Notes under the pieces: model-generated
The model's database searches: none
The model's input: the letters and a program-made list of their open reading frames with translations, nothing else
Told to the model about the DNA's origin: nothing
In this document: positions 38,301-42,901 of the stretch, piece after piece
How the letters are laid out: each line of letters opens with the position of its first letter
How positions within the stretch are numbered: the stretch's first letter is position 1
Translations under genes and position numbers: made by a program
NCBI GenBank assembly: GCA_016710885.1
Contig: JADJUC010000020.1
Coordinates: 1-42,901 of the forward strand
Length of the DNA: 42,901 nt
Direction: 5' to 3'
Source of the DNA: Candidatus Proximibacter danicus
GTDB taxonomy: Bacteria; Pseudomonadota; Gammaproteobacteria; Burkholderiales; Rhodocyclaceae

Positions 38301-39185
38301 CGCGTGCTGGCCGAGACCGGGCTGGATCCCTGCTGGCTGGAGCTGGAAGTCACCGAATCCCTGGTTATGGACAACCCCGAAGCCGCGGCGGATTTCCTGA
38401 AACGCCTGAAGAAGATGGGCATCCGGCTGGCCATGGACGATTTCGGTACCGGCTATTCCAGCCTCGGTTACCTCAAGCGCTTCCCCTTCGATGTGCTGAA
38501 AATCGATCGCTCCTTCGTGCAAAACATTGTCAGCGAGCCGGACGATGCGGTCATCGCCGTTGCCGTCATCGCCATGGCCCACAGCCTTGGGCTTCAGGTC
38601 ATTGCCGAAGGCGTCGAGGACGAAAGCCAGATGCGTTATCTGCGCGCGCATCTGTGCGACGAGATTCAGGGCTATCTGTTCAGCCAGCCGCTTCCCGCGG
38701 CCGAGCTGGCGGCCTTCGTGCGCGACCCGCGCGCGCTGGCCGTACTCACCGAGAGCAGCGGCCGGGAGGAACGCACGCTGCTGCTGGTCGATGATGAGCC
38801 GGACATTCTCAACTCGCTGAAACGACTGCTCCGCCGCAGCGGCTACCGCATCCTCACCGCCGGCTCGGCAGCGGAAGGGCTGGAATTATTGGCACTGAAC
38901 AGCGTGCAGGTGATTGTTTCCGACCAGCGCATGCCGATCATGAGCGGCTCGGAGTTCCTGAGCCGGGTCAAATCCCTGTACCCGGACACCATGCGCATTG
39001 TGCTCTCCGGCTATACCGAGCTGGCCGCACTGACCGACGCCATCAACCGTGGTGCCATCTACAAGTTCGTCACCAAGCCCTGGGACGACGACGAACTGCG
39101 CGAGGTCATCCGCGAGGCCTTTATCACGCACGGCCACCGAAGCGGCAAATCACCGGCAGGCCAATCAGGAAAGGGCATCGCATGA
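35394..39185 (+). CDS. Pseudo-receiver-PAS-PAS-GAF-PAS-GGDEF-EAL-REC signalling protein
   Basis: About 1260 aa. N-terminal receiver-like domain (VLNVNSDKAALYFSSRVLRDAHF) whose phospho-acceptor site reads LIIIYTRLEK, without Asp. Then a PAS around 35850-36150, a second PAS, a GAF domain (LGKCSQAIQQAHDEKSLFAAIC to about 37060) and a PAS from IESTLDGVMISDAQ. The GGDEF domain (ARLGGDEFVLLL) has LESD in place of the RxxD I-site. The EAL domain has EALIRW, NLSPLQF, ELEVTES, DDFGTGYSS, KIDRSF and AEGVEDES, so all catalytic residues are present. A C-terminal receiver is intact (LLLVDDEP, VSDQRMP, FVTKPWDD). Shifts near 35620, 35672, 35775 and 35935 affect only the first 180 codons. It can probably both make and degrade c-di-GMP, with phosphodiesterase activity well supported. 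The GTG start at 35394 is uncertain. Ends with ATGA overlap. Confidence 0.88.
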
Positions 39186-40682
39186 ATTTCGAGGCCTTCG
39201 CCTGGGGGCCGCGCTTCGAGTGCGGCATTGCCATCATCGACGGCCAGCATCAGCGGCTGGTTGAACTGATCAACCGGCTGGGAGAGGTGCTGATCAACGG
39301 CAACGCCGACCTGTTGCTGGAGATTGTCGCCGAAGCCAGAGCCTACGCTGGCTACCATTTCCGGACCGAGGAAGGGGTGTGGGAAAGTGCCGGTATCGCG
39401 CCTGAGGCACAGGCCATCCATCAGGAAGCGCACCTCGATTTCGTTGCCCAACTGGACAACTTCGTCAGCGACCTGACCGGCGCTCCGGCGGAAGTCGCCG
39501 CCCTGCTGCATGGCTACCTGTCTTCATGGCTGATCTTCCACATCCTTGGCGACGACCATGCGCTGGCGCGCCGGGTGCTGGCGAATTCACCGAACCGGCC
39601 AGTACCAGCGCCGCCGCCTGAACTTACTTCACCCCCGTTGCCAAGCACTACCGAGGACATCCTGCTCGGCGCGCTGCACAAGCTTTATGCAACGCTGACC
39701 AAGATGAACACGCAATTGCGCGACACGAACCGTAGCCTCGACACCCGTGTGCGCGAACGCACGCAGGCGCTTGAATCGGCAAACGAAGCGCTAGTGCAGG
39801 AACGCGATCTTCTGGCGGCCGCCAACTTCCAGCTCGATGAAACCCGCTCACGGCTGCTCGAGAGCGAGAAGCTGGCCTCGATCGGCCAGCTCGCCGCCGG
39901 CGTGGCGCACGAGATCAACACCCCCATCGGCTTCGTCAATTCCAACCTCGGCACCCTGGGCGAGTACCTTGACGACACCTTTGCCGTGCTTGACGCCTAC
40001 GCCGCGGTCGAGCCGCTGATCGCCCGCGATCCGCAGGCCATCGCGGCAGTGCGTGGCCAAGTCAGAGCGGGAAATTGCTTTCGTGCGTGAGGATGCCAGG
40101 TCGCTACTGGCCGAATCGCGCGACGGCCTCTCGCGGGTCAGGAATATCGTGCAGGATCTGAAGACTTTTTCGCACGTCGACCAGTCTGCATGGCAGAAGG
40201 TTGACCTGCGCGCCGGGCTGGAAAGCACGGTCAATATCGTCTGGAACGAATTGCGCCAGAAGGCTGAACTGCGGCGCGAGTTCAATGACATTCCACCCGT
40301 GGTCTGCAACGCCGGACAGATCAACCAGGTTTTCATGAACCTGCTGACCAACGCCGCGCAAGCGATCAACGGACATGGCGTGATCACGGTACGCACCGGC
40401 AGCGCGGATAACGAAGTCTGGATCGAAGTCGAGGACGACGGCTGCGGCATCTCGACCGAACATCAGCAACGCATCTTCGATCCTTTTTTCACGACCAAGC
40501 CCATCGGTCAGGGCACCGGACTGGGCTTGTCGATGGCCTGGGGCATCGTGCAAAAACACGGCGGCCGGATCGAACTTGAAAGCGCGCCAGGCAAGGGCAG
40601 TTGTTTCCGTATCTGCCTGCCTAAAGACGGACCGCCTGCCAGCACCGCCGAAGATGAACAAGAGAAGGGAGACACGCCATGA
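39182..40682 (+). CDS. Bacteriohemerythrin-histidine kinase fusion, one frameshift
   Basis: About 500 aa, cytoplasmic. Residues 1-135 are a bacteriohemerythrin domain with all seven di-iron ligands: H23, H59, E63, H80, H84, H120 and D125. A Pro-rich linker and a coiled coil (ALHKLYATLTKMNTQLRDTN to LLESEK) lead to a HisKA domain (LAAGVAHEINTPIG, phospho-His) and an ATPase domain (FMNLLTNAAQAI, EDDGCGIS, FDPFFTTKP, GTGLGLS). One frame change near 40058 (GGCC for GCC). Hemerythrins bind O2, and some bind NO, at a di-iron site, so this kinase should respond to oxygen, NO or iron status. ATG overlaps the previous stop (ATGA), and its own stop overlaps the next ATG. The receivers on both sides are natural phosphate targets. 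Confidence 0.93.
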
Positions 40683-41543
40683 CTGCAGAATTGGCCACTA
40701 TCGAAGCGGTAACAGCAACAACGGCGGCAACGCGCACGCGCACCATCCTGCTGGTGGACGACGAGGAGAACATCCTCGCCGCCATGCGCCGGGTGTTGCG
40801 CCGCGAGGGCTACCAGATACTGACCGCCGGCAGCGGCCAGGAGGGGCTGGAATTGCTGGCGGCCCACCCCGTCGATGTGATCGTTTCCGACCAGCGCATG
40901 CCGAACATGACCGGTGTCGAGTTTCTGCGGCAGGCCAAGGTGACACACCCGGACACCATACGTATCGTGCTGTCGGGCTACACAGAGTTGCAATCGATCA
41001 CCGACGCCATCAACGAAGGGGCGATCTTACAAGTTTCTCACCAAGCCCTGGGATGACGAGCTGATTCGCGCCAACATCGCCGAGGCTTTCCGCCAGAAAG
41101 AACTGGGCGACGACAACCGCCGACTATCCGTCGAGCTGACTCGGGCCAACACGGAACTGCAAGCGCTGCTGGTGGAAAAACAGCATCGGCTGGCACTCGA
41201 CGAAGCCTCGCTGGACATCGCCCGCGAAATTCTGCACTGCATGCCGCTGCCCATCGTCGGCATCGACGATGAGGGGATGATGGTCTTTTCCAACCCGGAG
41301 GCCGATACCTTGCTCGGCGACGGCGATACCTTGCTCGGCGAATCCGCTGCGCACCGTCTGCCACCGGAATTCATTGCCCGACTGGCGGAGGGGCTGGGCG
41401 GCGATTTTTCATGGCAGACCAGCGCAGGCTTGCGCATTGTGCTGTGCCGACGCATGGGCAGCCAGTCGCGCTCACGCGGCCGGCTGCTGGTGGTGATGCC
41501 ACAGGGTACCGATGAAGCCTTGATGAAGAGGGCCGCGCAATGA
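40679..41543 (+). CDS. Receiver-coiled coil-PAS protein, one frameshift
   Basis: About 288 aa. The receiver (TILLVDDEENILAAMRRVLRR, phospho-Asp in VIVSDQRMPNMTGVEF, LSGYTELQSITDAINEGAI) is very close to the C-terminal receiver of the GGDEF-EAL protein, also at DNA level. The frame shifts near 41029 (ATCTTACAAG for ATCTACAAG) and continues KFLTKPWDDELIRANIAEAF. A coiled coil (LSVELTRANTELQALLVEK) and a PAS (ILHCMPLPIVGIDDEGMMVFSNPEA) follow. The PAS contains a 21-bp tandem duplication. No output domain is visible, so it may pass phosphate or bind the HDOD protein, whose gene overlaps by ATGA. Confidence 0.88.
41304..41341 (+). repeat. In-frame 21-bp tandem duplication in the PAS domain
   Basis: GATACCTTGCTCGGCGA occurs at 41304-41320 and again at 41325-41341, with CGGC between, giving the protein repeat DTLLGDGDTLLGE. 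The exact match suggests a recent slippage event. Confidence 0.9.
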
Positions 41544-42424
41544 GCGACGGAACAGGCGGGGAGACCTCGATGCAGCTTGATCGCGACACGGTGCTCAAGG
41601 GGGTGCGCAATCTACCCTCGCTGCCGACGGTGGTTATCGAGCTGCTGCAGTCGATGGATAACGATGATGCCGATACCCGCGAGCTGGCCGGCAAACTGGC
41701 ACGTGACCAGGCCTTGACGGCCAAGGTGCTGCGCGTGGCGAATTCTTCGTTTTACGGGCTGCAAGGCAAGGTCGATTCGATCGGCGACGCCATTGTCGTG
41801 CTTGGCCTGCATGGGGTGCGCACACTGGCCACAGCCGCAGCAATTACCGATGTATTCGCGCCAAAGGGCAGCGGCGCCGCAGCGAACGTGCAGACTTACG
41901 ATATGCGTCTTTTCTGGCGGCACAGCATCGCCGTCGGTCTCTGTGCCAAGGCGATCGCCAGGAAACGGCGGCTGAATGACGGCAATGCGTTCACCGCCGG
42001 GCTGATGCACGACATCGGCCGGCTGGCACTGGCCAGCTGCTTCCCCGGCCACATTGCCGCGGTGGCAAAAGATCGGGTCGAGCATGGCGATTGCTGGCTG
42101 TTTGCCGAGCGCCGGGTGCTCGGGTTGGACCACGCCGAGATCGGGCAATGGCTGACCGAGCACTGGCGTTTCCCGCCACTTTTGAGTCGCGCCATCGGTA
42201 CGCACCATCAGCCAGACATGCAGCAGGATCTCCTGGCCACGGTGATTCATGTTGCCGACAGACTTGGGCACCGTCTCGACGATGAGCCGGCAGGCCAGAT
42301 ACCGGTACCGCCGATTGACGAGGCAGCCATGGCGGCTGTTGGGCTGGACGAGGAATCGGCAGCGGAACTGGTGGCCGTGGTCCAGGAACAGTTCGAGTCT
42401 GCGTGTGCCGCATTGGTTTCCTAG
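41540..42424 (+). CDS. HDOD domain signalling protein
   Basis: 294 aa, complete. HDOD domain across residues about 20-220: LPSLPTVVIELLQSMDNDDADT, LTAKVLRVANSSFYGL, ILGLHGVR-like VVLGLHGVRTLA, and FTAGLMHDIGRLAL followed by HAEIGQWLTEHWRFP. The HD residues of MHDIG are kept, which is not the case in all HDOD proteins, but a full HD phosphohydrolase site is not evident. HDOD proteins are non-enzymatic output modules in c-di-GMP and chemotaxis networks. Start ATG overlaps the previous stop by four bases; the internal ATG at 41570 is an alternative. Confidence 0.92.
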   Translation: MSDGTGGETSMQLDRDTVLKGVRNLPSLPTVVIELLQSMDNDDADTRELAGKLARDQALTAKVLRVANSSFYGLQGKVDSIGDAIVVLGLHGVRTLATAAAITDVFAPKGSGAAANVQTYDMRLFWRHSIAVGLCAKAIARKRRLNDGNAFTAGLMHDIGRLALASCFPGHIAAVAKDRVEHGDCWLFAERRVLGLDHAEIGQWLTEHWRFPPLLSRAIGTHHQPDMQQDLLATVIHVADRLGHRLDDEPAGQIPVPPIDEAAMAAVGLDEESAAELVAVVQEQFESACAALVS

Positions 42425-42438
42425 AGGAAGCACGAACG

Positions 42439-42901
42439 ATGAATACGACAAGCAACAACGGAACGCCGCTAGCTGAGGATCGCCCCTATTTCGAGCTGCT
42501 GGACGCCATCCAGACGCCGATCCTGGTGCACCGGGGCGGGCCGATCCTGTTCGCCAACAAGGCGTTAGAGAAACTGACCGGCTACCCGCAAGATGAGTTG
42601 ATCGGCACGCCGTTCTATACCGTGGTACACCCGGATTCCCGGGAGCTGGCCCAACAGCGCGGCGGAGCAAGAATGCGTGGCGAGCCGGTGCCGTCCGTCT
42701 ATGAATTCCAGTTGATGACGGTCGACAAAAATGTGCAGCGCTGGGTTGAACTGACGGCCTCGCTGCTGACGCTGAACGGTCTGCCGACGATCGTCGCCGC
42801 GCTCTACGACCTGACCGAACGGCGAGAGGCGGAGGCGCGGCAAAAGCACTTGCGCCAGGTCATGGCCCAGATCATCGATGGCGACCCGGTGCCGACCTTC
42901 G
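42439..42901 (+). CDS. PAS-domain signalling protein, truncated by the window end
   Basis: At least 154 aa, open at the right edge. Ribosome site AGAGGAAG before ATG at 42439. A PAS S-box domain covers residues about 15-130 (YFELLDAIQTPILVHRGG, ILFANKALEKLTGYPQDELIGTPFYTVVHP, VAALYDLTERREAE), and a second PAS probably begins at QIIDGDPVPTF. The output domain (kinase or GGDEF) is outside the window. It follows the HDOD gene by 14 bases and is likely in the same operon. Confidence 0.88.
   Translation, partial: MNTTSNNGTPLAEDRPYFELLDAIQTPILVHRGGPILFANKALEKLTGYPQDELIGTPFYTVVHPDSRELAQQRGGARMRGEPVPSVYEFQLMTVDKNVQRWVELTASLLTLNGLPTIVAALYDLTERREAEARQKHLRQVMAQIIDGDPVPTF

Noticed and set aside
36894..38651. 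585-codon minus-strand frame opposite the GGDEF-EAL gene
   Set aside because: The plus strand shows intact GGDEF and EAL catalytic motifs; the minus frame has none.

Overview
The window is GC-rich bacterial DNA, most likely from a betaproteobacterium of the Rhodocyclales (Dechloromonas/Azonexus-like). This is inferred from the gene repertoire (the ppa-nadE-PII order, Ftr/P19 iron uptake, bacteriohemerythrin and c-di-GMP signalling) and from the intergenic palindromes; no rRNA or marker gene is present to confirm it. No tRNA, CRISPR array, integrase or transposase was seen.

Layout. 1-0.8 kb: an FTR1-type iron permease (minus strand) under a Fur-box-like palindrome. 0.85-1.9 kb: a regulator with an HTH, a GHKL ATPase and a STAS-like domain. 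2.0-6.5 kb (minus): a defence-like group made of a large fused restriction-methyltransferase, DUF2513, DUF4160 and DUF2442 proteins and a chimeric HigA-type antitoxin. 6.76-8.68 kb: a badly broken chemoreceptor gene. 8.8-9.7 kb: two Fur-like palindromes in front of three small unknown genes. 9.8-16.0 kb (minus): a Fur-box-preceded operon encoding a TonB-dependent receptor, a NitT/TauT-type ABC transporter and an NnrS protein. 16.2-19.8 kb (plus): bacterioferritin, Dps and catalase-peroxidase KatG. 19.9-27.0 kb (minus): hemP, tonB, exbB, exbD, then P19 (ftrA), an OprB-type porin, a cupredoxin (ftrB), an FTR1 permease (ftrC) and a polyferredoxin (ftrD), with a Fur box in front of hemP. 27.2-29.8 kb (plus): housekeeping genes ppa, nadE and a PII gene. 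30.2-31.1 kb: a ceramidase-family membrane protein. 31.1-42.9 kb (plus): a signalling region with a NarL-type two-component pair, a Cache-PAS-PAS-GGDEF protein, a pseudo-receiver-PAS-PAS-GAF-PAS-GGDEF-EAL-REC protein, a hemerythrin-histidine kinase, a REC-PAS protein, an HDOD protein and a truncated PAS protein. Four of the last genes are coupled by ATGA overlaps.

How it works together. The left 27 kb is mostly an iron island: uptake (two FTR1 permeases, P19/cupredoxin/polyferredoxin, TonB energy, one receptor), storage (Bfr, Dps) and peroxide defence (KatG). Five near-identical 19-bp palindromes link the uptake genes to one regulator, presumably Fur. The right 12 kb looks like an oxygen- or NO-responsive phosphorelay and c-di-GMP circuit built around a hemerythrin-kinase.

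Data quality. Many conserved genes carry single-base shifts, mostly in homopolymers. They include the nearly indispensable nadE, plus the PII gene, the methyltransferase and the GGDEF genes, while 16-29 kb is almost clean. Most are probably sequence or assembly errors. I therefore give whole-gene coordinates spanning the shifts and state where each one lies.
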